DNA of 64,000 nt from Nocardioides mangrovi (GCF_020073815.1 NZ_JAIQZJ010000012.1:1-64000), one strand, 5' to 3'. Positions 33,201 to 41,808 are shown, numbered from the stretch's first letter. Made by a program: numbers and translations. Notes: generated by a model from the letters alone, not told the origin.

Positions 33201-34907
33201 GTGAGCAAGCGGGAGGGTGCGGGCGGCGGCGTCGTCCTGCTGGTGGTCGCGGGCGTGGTGCTGCTCGCCGGGGCGGCGTACGCCGCGGCGCACACGATCG
33301 CGGGGGACAAGGTGCCGCGCGGCACCACCGTCGCCGGCGTCGACATCGGCGGGCTCTCGCCCGCGGACGCCGAGCAGGCGCTCCGGGAGGGCCTCGCCGA
33401 CCGCGAGGACCGGCCGATCACCGTCGACCACGACGGCTCGTCGTTCGAGCTCGTGCCCTCGGACGTGGGCCTCTCGGTGGACTACGCGGGCTCGGTCGCG
33501 GAGGCCGGCGGCGGCGACCGCGGCTGGGCCCCCGGACCGCTCTGGGACTACTGGGCCGGCGGCGACGACGTCGACGCCGTCATCAACGCCGACGGAGCGC
33601 TGGACACGTTGGCCGACCAGGTCGGCACCCCGGCCACGGACGGCGACATTCGGTTCCGGCGCGGCGAGATCGTCGTGGTCGATCCCGTCGCGGGCGAGAC
33701 CTTCGACGCGGAGGCGGCGTACGACGCCCTCCAGGACGCCTACCTGGACCAGGAGCCCGAGATCGAGCTCCCGGTCGTCGCGGTCGAGCCGGAGATCGAC
33801 GAGGCGGACGTGCAGGAGGCGCTCGACTCGTTCGCCAACCCGGCCATGACAGGACCGGTGACGCTCGTCTTCGGTGACTCGCCCGTCCAGCTGCAGCCCC
33901 GCCAGTTCGCCCGCGCGCTCGGCATGAGGGCCGAGGACGGCGAGCTGGTCCCCGACCTCGACGACGCGGCCCTGATCCGCCTGGTCGACGCCGGCGTCAG
34001 CGAGGAGGACGCGCCCGTCGACGCCACCGTCGCGCTCGTCGGCGGCAAGCCGAAGGTGGTGCCGGCCAAGCCCGGCGTCACGTTCGACCCCGACGACGTC
34101 AGCAGCGCCTTCCTCGACCTGGTCACCCGTCCCGAGGGCGAGCGGGAGATGAAGGTCGAGGCGACCGTGGCCGAGCCCGACTTCACCACCGCCGACGCCA
34201 AGGCGCTCGGCATCACCGAGAAGGTCTCGTCGTTCACGACGTACTACCCCTACGCGGAGTACCGCAACACCAACATCGGCCGGGCCGCCGAGATCATCGA
34301 CGGCACCGTCCTCAAGCCCGGCGACGTCTTCTCGCTCAACGACATCGTCGGCGAGCGCACCCGCGAGAACGGCTTCACCGAGGGCTTCATCATCAGCGAC
34401 GGCATCTTCAAGGAGGACCTCGGCGGCGGGGTCTCGCAGATGGCGACCACGACGTTCAACGCGATGTTCTTCGCCGGCCTCGAGGACATCGAGCACAAGC
34501 CGCACTCCTTCTACATCGACCGCTACCCGGTGGGCCGGGAGGCGACCGTCGCATGGGGGTCGGTCGACCTGCGCTTCCGCAACGACACCGACCACGGCGT
34601 GCTCGTCCACGCCGTCGTCACCCCGAGCACCCCCTCCTCGCAGGGCGTTGTCACGGTCTCGATGTACTCCACCAAGACCTGGGACATCACGACCAAGACG
34701 TCCGACCGCTACAACTACCGCGCGCCCGCGACCCGCACCCTCACCACCGCCGACTGCTACCCCAACACCGGCTACTCCGGCTTCGACGTCGACGTCTGGC
34801 GCTACTTCCACGAGCCCGGGTCCGACGAGGTCGTGAGGACGGAGAAGTTCCACACGGCGTACACGCCCTCCGACACGGTGGTCTGCAAGAAGCCCAAGGG
34901 GGCGTGA
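33201..34907 (+). CDS. VanW-family peptidoglycan-associated protein
   Basis: The 568-aa protein has an N-terminal membrane anchor (about residues 8-32), two putative PG_binding_4 modules (about 80-180 and 215-330) and a C-terminal VanW domain (about 345-480, with SSFTTYYPYAEYRNTNI, LNDIVGERTRENGF and GGGVSQMATTTFNAMFFAG in sequence). VanW is found in glycopeptide-resistance clusters and many Gram-positive cell-wall proteins; its activity is unclear. The GTG start is 7 nt downstream of TAGACT, a leaderless arrangement. No vanHAX genes are nearby, so resistance is not implied. Confidence 0.85.
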   Translation: MSKREGAGGGVVLLVVAGVVLLAGAAYAAAHTIAGDKVPRGTTVAGVDIGGLSPADAEQALREGLADREDRPITVDHDGSSFELVPSDVGLSVDYAGSVAEAGGGDRGWAPGPLWDYWAGGDDVDAVINADGALDTLADQVGTPATDGDIRFRRGEIVVVDPVAGETFDAEAAYDALQDAYLDQEPEIELPVVAVEPEIDEADVQEALDSFANPAMTGPVTLVFGDSPVQLQPRQFARALGMRAEDGELVPDLDDAALIRLVDAGVSEEDAPVDATVALVGGKPKVVPAKPGVTFDPDDVSSAFLDLVTRPEGEREMKVEATVAEPDFTTADAKALGITEKVSSFTTYYPYAEYRNTNIGRAAEIIDGTVLKPGDVFSLNDIVGERTRENGFTEGFIISDGIFKEDLGGGVSQMATTTFNAMFFAGLEDIEHKPHSFYIDRYPVGREATVAWGSVDLRFRNDTDHGVLVHAVVTPSTPSSQGVVTVSMYSTKTWDITTKTSDRYNYRAPATRTLTTADCYPNTGYSGFDVDVWRYFHEPGSDEVVRTEKFHTAYTPSDTVVCKKPKGA

Positions 34908-34908
34908 G

Positions 34909-35850
34909 TCACGCGGCTGCCGGGACCCAGCCCCCGGCTCGGAGTGCGGCCTCGACCTGCGCGACGAAGCTGTCGGGGTCGACCCGCAGGCCGAGCAGCG
35001 GCAGCCGCAGCACGGTGTCCCCTGAGAGCGCGAGGGCGTTCTGGCGCAAGGCGTCGCCGATGACGTTCTCCGCCCAGGTGTGGTGGATGCCGTCGATCTC
35101 GAGGACGAGGCCGAAATCCGGCCAGCAGAGGTCGAGGTAGTAGCGGTTCCTCCCGTCCTTGCGGAGCACCTGACGTTGCGGCGGTGGGAGACCACGTCGT
35201 CGCAGGGCCTGGACGACGTCGAGCTCGCCGAGGGAGCGGGCCCCGTCGAGGAGGTCGTTCACGACCGCGTGGAGCAGCAGACGGCGTTTGTCCCGCCGCA
35301 CGTGGAGCAGGGCCGATGCCACGTCCTCAGGACGGGCCAGACCTTGCTGGACCACCAGGGTCAGCACGTACGTCGCCTCCCGGTCGGTCCGGGCCCAGAG
35401 TGCGGCCCGCACGGCGGCGGTCGGTACGGGGGTGCGGGGGATGCCCGACCGGACGATGTCGCCCCGGTCCCATCGCCGGGTCTGGCGGATGTCGAACCTC
35501 CTGCTTCGGCGGACCCGGGCGCCTCGAGGCACCGAGACCCGGACGCGAGCTGTCTCGAAGCGTTCGAGCCCAGCGGCGATCAGGGCCGATGCGCCGTCGA
35601 GGCACGCACTCGGGCCGCCCTGGAAGACCGCGGCCCACATCTCGCCGAGCTCCTGCAGCTCCCCGTTGCCCAGATGCACCGACTGGTCACCGATGAGCTG
35701 CCACCGCCCTGCGCGGACGTGCCCGCGGATCTCCCAGCGGGTCACCCCGAGCGCGTAGAGCTGACGGCGTGACAGCACCCCGCCCTGGCGCGCGGCGGCG
35801 CCGACCGCGCGGCGGACGCGACGGGTCCGCAGGGAGGGCTCGGCAGGCAT
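34909..35850 (-). CDS. AbiEi-like winged-helix plus DUF559 nuclease-fold protein
   Basis: The 313-aa protein has an N-terminal AbiEi-type winged helix (QGGVLSRRQLYALGVTRWEIRGHVRAGRW, in parts, about residues 20-55). The C-terminal domain resembles DUF559/Vsr-like endonucleases (YYLDLCWPDFGLVLEIDG, then RQNALALSGDTVLRLP). This pairing is frequent in Nocardioides and related genera, often as single genes with no toxin partner. No AbiEii gene is adjacent, so a working toxin-antitoxin pair is not supported. It converges on the VanW gene with one base between stops. Confidence 0.72.
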   Translation of the reverse strand: MPAEPSLRTRRVRRAVGAAARQGGVLSRRQLYALGVTRWEIRGHVRAGRWQLIGDQSVHLGNGELQELGEMWAAVFQGGPSACLDGASALIAAGLERFETARVRVSVPRGARVRRSRRFDIRQTRRWDRGDIVRSGIPRTPVPTAAVRAALWARTDREATYVLTLVVQQGLARPEDVASALLHVRRDKRRLLLHAVVNDLLDGARSLGELDVVQALRRRGLPPPQRQVLRKDGRNRYYLDLCWPDFGLVLEIDGIHHTWAENVIGDALRQNALALSGDTVLRLPLLGLRVDPDSFVAQVEAALRAGGWVPAAA

Positions 35851-36034
35851 GGCTCGACGGTGGCCGATCGGGCTCAGCGGCGCCAGAGCGGTCGCGTCAC
35901 CTGTGGAGGAAGCGACCCAGCGTCCAGCAACGTCATGCGGAGGGTGTCGTCTATGGCACCGTCCGCATGACGTCCGGGCACCATCGGGTGCCAAGGGGGC
36001 GTGACGGCGGTCACCCGGGCTCGTTGAGCCGGGC

Positions 36035-36892
36035 ATGCGTCGACTCATCGGTGTCCTGCTCGCGTCCGTGCTGCTCACCTTGCTGGCCGGGCCAGGCCTG
36101 GCTGCCCCGGCCCGGGCGCTGTCGGTGCCGCTGGCGACCTCGCCCCTGAGTGGACTTCCTGGGAGCGAGCCGACCGGGGCGAACGACTGGTCGTGCGCGC
36201 CGAGCGCGGCCCACCCGACGCCGGTGATCATCGTGCACGGCACCTTCGGGGACCGGAAGAGCCTGCTCGACGACCTGTCCTCGGCGATGGTCGGCGCGGG
36301 CTACTGCGTCTTCTCGCTCGACTACGGCAACCGCGGGACCGGGGACATCCCGACCTCGGCCCAGCAGCTGAAGGCCTTCGTCGGCAAGGTCCTCGACGCC
36401 ACCGGCGCGGCGCGGGTGTCGATGGTCGGCCACTCGCAGGGCGGCATGATGCCGCGCTACTACATCAAGTTCCTCGGTGGCGCGGCGTACGTCGACGACC
36501 TGATCGGGCTCTCGCCGTCCAACCACGGCACCACGATCGTCGGCGACCCGTCCAACCCGATCACCGGCGCGCTCCTCGACGGCGTCTGCCCGGCGTGCCG
36601 GCAGCAGGCGGCCGGGTCGGCCTTCCTCACGAAGCTCAACAGGGGCGACGAGACGCCCGGCGCCGTCAGCTACACGCAGGTCTCCACCCGGTACGACGAG
36701 GTCGTCGTGCCCTCCACCTCCGCCTTCCTCGCCGACGGGCCGCGGACCACCAACGTCACCGTGCAGGACTACTGCCCGGCCGACCTCGCCGAGCACGTCC
36801 TCATCCCGATGAGCCGGACCGCGATCGCCTTCGTGCTCGACGCCCTCGCGCACCCGGGACCCGCCGACCCCGACCTCCAACCAGCCTGCTGA
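36035..36892 (+). CDS. Secreted alpha/beta-hydrolase lipase
   Basis: The 285-aa precursor has a signal peptide (about residues 1-28, ending APARA). The mature enzyme has the oxyanion segment VIIVHGTFGDR, nucleophile elbow GHSQGG, and a C-terminal His in AEHVLIP; Asp in RYDEVVVP is a plausible acid residue. This matches actinobacterial extracellular lipases/esterases (LIP or lipase class 2). Four cysteines suggest disulfides. The 36.0 kb start has no clear ribosome-binding site, but the signal peptide fixes it. Substrate chain length unknown. Confidence 0.83.
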   Translation: MRRLIGVLLASVLLTLLAGPGLAAPARALSVPLATSPLSGLPGSEPTGANDWSCAPSAAHPTPVIIVHGTFGDRKSLLDDLSSAMVGAGYCVFSLDYGNRGTGDIPTSAQQLKAFVGKVLDATGAARVSMVGHSQGGMMPRYYIKFLGGAAYVDDLIGLSPSNHGTTIVGDPSNPITGALLDGVCPACRQQAAGSAFLTKLNRGDETPGAVSYTQVSTRYDEVVVPSTSAFLADGPRTTNVTVQDYCPADLAEHVLIPMSRTAIAFVLDALAHPGPADPDLQPAC

Positions 36893-36925
36893 GGCGCGGC
36901 CACGGCGCGGCGTACGCTGCCGCCC

Positions 36926-37906
36926 GTGGTCGTGCACTTCCGGTTGACGTCGCCGGCGAACCTGACCGGGCCGACCGTGGGGCTGCTGCGGCACCGCGAG
37001 TGGATCACCAACATCACGCTGCAGGAGGGCGCGGTGATCGACCCGCCCGGCGACCTCGTCGAGTGCGACGTCGCGCGCGAGAAGGCCGGCGAGCTCCTGC
37101 ACGACCTCGAGGAGCTCGGCGTCTGTGCCGAGGGCGGGGTCGTGATCACCACGCCGACCGGTGCGCCCTTCCGCCGAGCCAAGCAGCTCGAGGCCGCGGC
37201 GCCCGGCCACCCGGACGACGCGGTCATCTGGGAGGCGGTCGAGGCGCAGGCCGAGGCGGGTGCGGTGCCGACCGTGTCCTACGTGCTCTTCATGGTCATC
37301 GCGGTCGCGCTCGCCTCCATCGCCGTCATCACCGACTCCGCCGTGCTGGTGGTCGGCGCCATGGTCGTCGGGCCCGAGTTCAGTGCCGTCGCGGCCGCGA
37401 GCGCCGGGATCGCGCTCGGCCGCGCCGGCCTGATCGGTCGCGGCCTGCAGCTGCTCGTCTACTCGTTCGCCTTCGCGGTCGCCGTGATCGCGGTGCTCGC
37501 GCTCGCGGCACACGTCGGGGGGCTGATCACGACCGAGGACGTGACCCGGTCCCGCCCCAACACCGGCTTCATCTGGCACCCGGACGTGTGGTCCGTGCTG
37601 GTCGCGCTCCTCGCCGGGGCGGCTGGCGCGCTGGCGCTCGCCCTGTCGAAGACCGCGACGATGGTGGGCGTCTTCATCAGCGTGACGACGGTGCCGGCGG
37701 CCGGCAACCTCGCGCTCGGGCTCGCGGTCTGGGACCGCGGGGAGATCGTCGGCTCGGCCACCCAGCTCGGCCTCAACATCGGCTGCATGGTGCTCGCGGG
37801 CGCGCTCGTGCTGGTGACGATGCGGCTCGGGTGGAGCCGTGTCACCGCCTGGTCGGAGCGGATCTTCGGCCGTCAGGCGGACGTGACGGGGGCCAGGTAC
37901 CGGTAG
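36926..37906 (+). CDS. DUF389 membrane protein
   Basis: The 326-aa protein has an N-terminal soluble ferredoxin-like part (about residues 1-90) and about six transmembrane helices. The DUF389 core is IAVITDSAVLVVGAMVVGPEFSAVAAAS, shown as ITDSAVLVVGAMVVGPE. The family is of unknown function. The GTG start is 7 nt after TACGCT. Its 3' end overlaps the convergent GNAT gene by 34 bp, with both frames clearly coding. Confidence 0.82.
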   Translation: MVVHFRLTSPANLTGPTVGLLRHREWITNITLQEGAVIDPPGDLVECDVAREKAGELLHDLEELGVCAEGGVVITTPTGAPFRRAKQLEAAAPGHPDDAVIWEAVEAQAEAGAVPTVSYVLFMVIAVALASIAVITDSAVLVVGAMVVGPEFSAVAAASAGIALGRAGLIGRGLQLLVYSFAFAVAVIAVLALAAHVGGLITTEDVTRSRPNTGFIWHPDVWSVLVALLAGAAGALALALSKTATMVGVFISVTTVPAAGNLALGLAVWDRGEIVGSATQLGLNIGCMVLAGALVLVTMRLGWSRVTAWSERIFGRQADVTGARYR

Positions 37907-38793
37907 GCGTGGTGGGTGACGAACCCGAGCCGCTCGTACATCGCGATCGCCGGTGCGTTGTCGCCGAGCACCTGCAGGTACGCCGTCGTCGCGCCTCGCT
38001 CGGCGCCCCACTCGAGCAGCGCGGCCATCACGGCGAGCCCGAGGCCCTGGCGCCGGTGGACCGGCTCGACGTGGATGCCCCGGAAGCCGACCCAGTCGTC
38101 GGCGTAGGCTGCGACCCCGCTGGCCCGCTCGCCCAGGCGCACCGTCAGGAGGCTGTCGACCTCGTCGTACGCCGCGTCCTCGGGCACGTCGACTCCGCGA
38201 AGCCCCCGACGTGCCTGCGCGACGCCGGCGAGCTGGAAGAGCGTGTCCGCGTCGTTGCTCTCCGCGACCCAGCCGCGGCCGCGGAAGTAGGCGTCCTCGT
38301 CGGAGTCGGCCGGGACCGCGGCGATCGGACGGCCGGTCCGTGCGGCGTACCACGCCACGACCCGGTCGAAGGCGTCCTCGACCCCGGCCGGCCCGAACGC
38401 CAGGACGGAGTTGGCGCGGCGCGCGGTCGAGGCGGGGGAGTGTCGGAGCAGCCACTCGCCGAGCGGCTCGGGCTCCAGGTCGGGGAAGAGTGCGAGCGCG
38501 CGGCGCTGCGCCTCGCCGGGCGTGACCCGGAGCCGCGGTGAGGGGCGCGGCGGGACCGGCTTGCCGGAGACGATGTCGGCCAGCGCGATGCTCACCGCAG
38601 GGCCGTCCTCGGGCTGCACGACGCAGGCGCCGTCCGCCCAGGAGAGGCAGGTGCCGAGCAGGTCGGTGAGCGCGGGACCGCCGGTCGGGCCGGTCTCCCC
38701 GCGGACCAGACGGCGGACGACGACGCGCTGCCCGACGACGTGCGGACCAAGCATGTGCTTGGTCACATCGTGGGTGGGGTCGCCGGATGACAC
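37873..38793 (-). CDS. GNAT-family N-acetyltransferase
   Basis: The 306-aa protein has an N-terminal extension (about residues 1-150, including LLGTCLSWADGACVVQ, an SH3-like part) and a C-terminal GNAT domain. Acetyl-CoA motif A is visible in EPVHRRQGLGLAVMAALLEWG and motif B in APAIAMYERLGFVTHHAYRYL (parts). The substrate is unknown. The GTG start lies 7 nt after TAATAT, the minus half of a bidirectional promoter shared with the ferredoxin gene. Confidence 0.82.
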   Translation of the reverse strand: MSSGDPTHDVTKHMLGPHVVGQRVVVRRLVRGETGPTGGPALTDLLGTCLSWADGACVVQPEDGPAVSIALADIVSGKPVPPRPSPRLRVTPGEAQRRALALFPDLEPEPLGEWLLRHSPASTARRANSVLAFGPAGVEDAFDRVVAWYAARTGRPIAAVPADSDEDAYFRGRGWVAESNDADTLFQLAGVAQARRGLRGVDVPEDAAYDEVDSLLTVRLGERASGVAAYADDWVGFRGIHVEPVHRRQGLGLAVMAALLEWGAERGATTAYLQVLGDNAPAIAMYERLGFVTHHAYRYLAPVTSA

Positions 38794-38800
38794 GGTGGGG

Positions 38801-38810
38801 ATATTAGGCT
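38801..38810. promoter_or_regulatory. Bidirectional -10 element between GNAT and ferredoxin genes
   Basis: ATATTAGGCT contains TAGGCT on the plus strand and TAATAT on the minus strand around one TA. The minus box is 7 nt from the GNAT GTG (leaderless). The plus box would start a transcript about 35 nt before the ferredoxin gene, which has an AGGAGG ribosome-binding site. Confidence 0.5.
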
Positions 38811-38851
38811 GTGCCCGAGCACCTGCTCTCGCGAGGATCCAGGAGGAATCG

Positions 38852-39178
38852 GTGACCTACGTCATCTCCCAGCCGTGTGTCGACGTCAAGGACCGCGCCT
38901 GCGTGGACGAGTGCCCCGTCGACTGCATCTACGAGGGCAAGCGGATGCTCTACATCCACCCCGACGAGTGCGTCGACTGTGGTGCGTGTGAGCCGGTCTG
39001 CCCGGTCGAGGCGATCTTCTACGAGGACGACGTGCCGGAGGAGTCCAAGGACTACTACGACGCCAACGTCCACTTCTTCGACGACCTCGGCTCGCCGGGT
39101 GGCGCCGCCAAGATGGGCGAGATCGACCACGACCACGCCATGATCGCCGCGCTCCCGCCGCAGAACCAGGACCACTGA
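38852..39178 (+). CDS. fdxA: 7Fe ferredoxin (FdxA/FdxC type)
   Basis: The 108-aa ferredoxin carries one [3Fe-4S] and one [4Fe-4S] cluster: CVDVKDRACVDECPVDC, then CVDCGACEPVCPVEAI. The DDVPEESKDYY... tail is the usual actinobacterial extension. It acts as a cytosolic electron carrier for unknown partners; in mycobacteria the homologue (Rv1177) also precedes an aminotransferase gene. The start is a GTG with AGGAGG upstream. The stop shares its last base with the presumed ATC start of the next gene. Confidence 0.92.
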   Translation: MTYVISQPCVDVKDRACVDECPVDCIYEGKRMLYIHPDECVDCGACEPVCPVEAIFYEDDVPEESKDYYDANVHFFDDLGSPGGAAKMGEIDHDHAMIAALPPQNQDH

Positions 39179-40287
39179 TCGCCACTGCCGATCGTCGGGT
39201 CTCCACGCGACTGCCCGACTTCCCGTGGGACCACCTGCTCGAGCACGGTGAGCGAGCCCGGTCGCACCCCGACGGGATCGTCGACCTGTCCATCGGTACG
39301 CCGGTGGACCCGACGCCCGAGGTCGTGCAGGCGGCGCTGCGCGCCGCGGCCGACTCGCCCGGCTACCCCCTGACGATCGGCCGCGCCGAGACCCGCCAGG
39401 CCTGCATCGACTGGCTCGAGCGGCGCCACGGCGTCACCGGCCTCACGCTCGGCGCGGTGCTGCCGGTGATCGGCTCCAAGGAGCTGATCGCGTCGATGCC
39501 CGGCCACCTCGGGCTCGGCGCGGGCGACGTCGTCGCCTATCCCGAGCTCGCCTACCCGACCTACGAGGTCGGCGCGGTGCTCGCGGGCTGCACCCCGGTC
39601 GCCCAGGACTCGCTGACGGCGTTCGGACCCGAGGCGCCGGCCCTGCTGTGGCTCAACTCGCCGTCCAACCCGACCGGCCGGGTGCTCCCGCCGGAGCACC
39701 TGAAGAAGGTCGTCGACTGGTGCCGCGAGCGCGGCACGATCCTCGTCTCCGACGAGTGCTACCTCGAGTGCGCCTGGGACGCCACCCCGATGTCGGTGCT
39801 GCACCCCGACATCTCCGGCGGCTCGCACGACGGCATCCTCGCGGTCCACTCCCTCTCGAAGCGCTCCAACCTCGCCGGCTACCGCTGCGCGTTCGTCGCC
39901 GGCGACGCCGGCCTGGTCGGCGAGCTGCTCGCCGTGCGCAAGAACCTCGGGCTGCAGATGCCGGGTCCGCAGCAGGTCGCCATGCAGGCGGCGCTCGAGG
40001 ACGACGCCCACGTCGTGGAGCAGCACGCCCGGTACGCCGCACGCCGCGCCAAGCTGCGGGAGGCCCTGGAGACGGCGGGCTTCCGGGTCGACCACTCCGA
40101 GGCGTCGCTCTATCTCTGGTCGACGCGAGATGAGGACTGCTGGGAGACCGTGTCCTGGCTGGCCGACCGCGGCATCCTGGTCGCGCCGGGCGCGTTCTAC
40201 GGGGCTGCCGGCAAGCAGCACGTGCGGGTGGCCTTCACCGCCACCGACGAGCGGGTCGACGCCGCCGTCGTCCGCCTCGCCCGTTGA
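39178..40287 (+). CDS. dapC: Succinyldiaminopimelate transaminase, non-canonical start
   Basis: The 369-aa class I/II PLP aminotransferase shows NSPSNPTGRVLP, the PLP Asp/Tyr region LVSDECYLECAWD, the PLP lysine in VHSLSKRSNLAGYR and a C-terminal HVRVAFT. It belongs to the actinobacterial DapC group of lysine/DAP synthesis, as do dapD and dapE in this window. The conserved N terminus (RLPDFPWDHL ... IVDLSIGTPVDPTP) lies upstream of the first in-frame GTG (39304). Between the ferredoxin stop and that GTG there is no ATG, GTG or TTG; only ATC at 39178 (within TGATC) or an upstream CTG is available. AGGA lies 7 nt before the ATC. Confidence 0.82.
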   Translation: MATADRRVSTRLPDFPWDHLLEHGERARSHPDGIVDLSIGTPVDPTPEVVQAALRAAADSPGYPLTIGRAETRQACIDWLERRHGVTGLTLGAVLPVIGSKELIASMPGHLGLGAGDVVAYPELAYPTYEVGAVLAGCTPVAQDSLTAFGPEAPALLWLNSPSNPTGRVLPPEHLKKVVDWCRERGTILVSDECYLECAWDATPMSVLHPDISGGSHDGILAVHSLSKRSNLAGYRCAFVAGDAGLVGELLAVRKNLGLQMPGPQQVAMQAALEDDAHVVEQHARYAARRAKLREALETAGFRVDHSEASLYLWSTRDEDCWETVSWLADRGILVAPGAFYGAAGKQHVRVAFTATDERVDAAVVRLAR

Positions 40288-40378
40288 GTCGAGGGTTTCA
40301 GCGGGTTGAGTCGAGGTCTTTCGCGCCGTACGTCGACGGAAGGTGGCGATTCGGCCGACGAAAAACCTCGACTCGACG
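40284..40378. repeat. Inverted-repeat element with direct repeats
   Basis: A perfect 10-bp inverted repeat (GAGTCGAGGT at 40308-40317, ACCTCGACTC at 40365-40374) encloses 47 bp. A further direct copy, GTTGAGTCGAGG, lies at 40283-40294, overlapping the dapC stop. The element separates the convergent dapC and DUF5999 genes and may terminate transcription both ways, or be a mobile palindromic repeat. Confidence 0.5.
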
Positions 40379-40379
40379 G

Positions 40380-40559
40380 TCAGGCGGAGAGGCGGATCGT
40401 CTCGTCGTGACCGTCGGGGGTCAGGTAGTGGCCGTCGTCGAACCAGATGACGCCGTTGCAGAGCTGGCACCAGCCCTGCTCGGTGTGGTCGGCGACGATC
40501 TGGGCGGTGCAGCAGTTGTCAGAGCTGCTGTCGGGGCAGGCCGGTGAGTGGGTGCACAT
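40380..40559 (-). CDS. DUF5999 small Cys-rich protein
   Basis: The 59-aa protein begins MCTHSPACPD and continues EQGWCQLCNGVIWFDDG...LLTP-like, a pattern I recognise from the actinobacterial DUF5999 family, which has conserved N-terminal Cys/His and EQGW-LCNGV-F residues. Six cysteines suggest metal binding. ATG 40559 was chosen with a GGAG 9 nt upstream; an alternative ATG is at 40571. Function unknown. Confidence 0.72.
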   Translation of the reverse strand: MCTHSPACPDSSSDNCCTAQIVADHTEQGWCQLCNGVIWFDDGHYLTPDGHDETIRLSA

Positions 40560-40712
40560 CGTGGTCTCCATGGAATACGTGGTGAAGACTCCATCGGCAC
40601 GAGGTCGGTGGGGGCTGAGTGGTTCAGGCGGGTTGTTCGGTCTGGTGATTCCCAGGATGGGCCCGTTCAACGCCTCTCGTCGGACTTTCTCCACAGGAGT
40701 GGTGATCCGGGG

Positions 40713-41687
40713 TCACGGATACACGTCGACGTGCACGTGGTCACGGTGCTCGAGGATGGCGCGGTCGCCGGAGCTCTCGGGCGGGTCGTAGTCGCGCCAG
40801 CCCTGGTCGGAGAGGTCGCCGGCGCTCCAGATCCGGTCGTCGAAGATGACGTGCGCGATGCCCAGCCGGTCGGCCTGGGCGACGAGGTACTGCGCGATCG
40901 CCCAGCCGCGGATCTTGTTCTCGGCCGAGACCGGCCGGACGAAGATGTCGACCGCCCGGCCCTCGTAGTGCGCCGAGCCCGCCATGTGCCCCGTCGAGAC
41001 GCCACCGGGGGCGAAGCCGCCCAGCGGGGGCGAGCCGAACATCGTGTCGACCTCCCGGCGCACCACGTCGGCCCGCCGGGTCAGCCCGGAGTCGGTCAGC
41101 CGGGTCGGCGCCGCCGACGGCTCGTCGGTCACCACGCAGCTGAAGGCGTGGCGTGAGTTGCCGGTCAGCGCGGACGCGAGCACCCGGGCGTCGGCCTCGT
41201 GGTCGGCGTACGCCTCGGAGTACGCCGAGCGCTGCACCTCCTGCGCGGCCTGGGTGACCTCCATCGTCTCGTAGCCGTCGACCTTGGCGAGGGCGTCGTA
41301 GAACGCGTTCGCGGCGTAGACCGGGTTCTGCACCTCGGCCTTGGTGCCCCAGCCCTGGGAGGGCCGCTGCTGGAAGAGACCGAGCGAGTCGCGGTCGCCG
41401 TAGTCGATGTTGTAGAGCTTCGACTCCTGGTACGCCGTGGCCAGCGCGATCGTCGCGGCCCGAGCGGGCATCCCGCGGTCGACCGAGATCGCGGCGATGA
41501 GCGCGGCGTTCTCGGCCTGCTCGGGGGTCAGGGTGACGGTCCGGCCGCTGACCGTGGCCGTGCACTCGTCCTTCGCGAAGAGCGGGCTGACGTGGTCGAG
41601 CAGCGAGCTCACCCCGCGGTAGCCGACCACCGCCACGACCCCGACACCCACCAGCGACACGATCGCTGCGATCGTGCGCAACCTCAT
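40713..41687 (-). CDS. Secreted/anchored protein with transglycosylase-like and M15-like regions
   Basis: The 324-aa protein has an N-terminal membrane segment (about residues 5-27). A lysozyme-like part follows, with YQESKLYNIDYGDRDSLGLFQQRPSQGWG (parts, about 95-125), resembling transglycosylase-like folds. The C-terminal part contains HMAGSAHYEGRAVDIF and a final HRDHVHVDVYP, which look like the metal/active residues of M15 or hedgehog-type peptidases. Homologues are often labelled heavy metal transporter without evidence; a cell-wall role is more consistent. ATG is 7 nt after a CACACT hexamer. Confidence 0.68.
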   Translation of the reverse strand: MRLRTIAAIVSLVGVGVVAVVGYRGVSSLLDHVSPLFAKDECTATVSGRTVTLTPEQAENAALIAAISVDRGMPARAATIALATAYQESKLYNIDYGDRDSLGLFQQRPSQGWGTKAEVQNPVYAANAFYDALAKVDGYETMEVTQAAQEVQRSAYSEAYADHEADARVLASALTGNSRHAFSCVVTDEPSAAPTRLTDSGLTRRADVVRREVDTMFGSPPLGGFAPGGVSTGHMAGSAHYEGRAVDIFVRPVSAENKIRGWAIAQYLVAQADRLGIAHVIFDDRIWSAGDLSDQGWRDYDPPESSGDRAILEHRDHVHVDVYP

Positions 41688-41808
41688 GCGAGCAAGTGTG
41701 CCGGGCCGGTCCCAGGGGTGCCGCAGCGGGCGGGTGAGCAGATGACTACGCGCCCGCGCGGCCTCGGGGGACGGGCAGCGCCGCGCGAGCGCGTAGCGGT
41801 GGTGCAGC

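Noticed and set aside
33201..34907. Vancomycin-resistance gene
   Set aside because: VanW alone is widespread in wall-associated proteins; vanH, vanA and vanX are absent.
34909..35850. Complete AbiE toxin-antitoxin system
   Set aside because: No AbiEii nucleotidyltransferase gene on either side.
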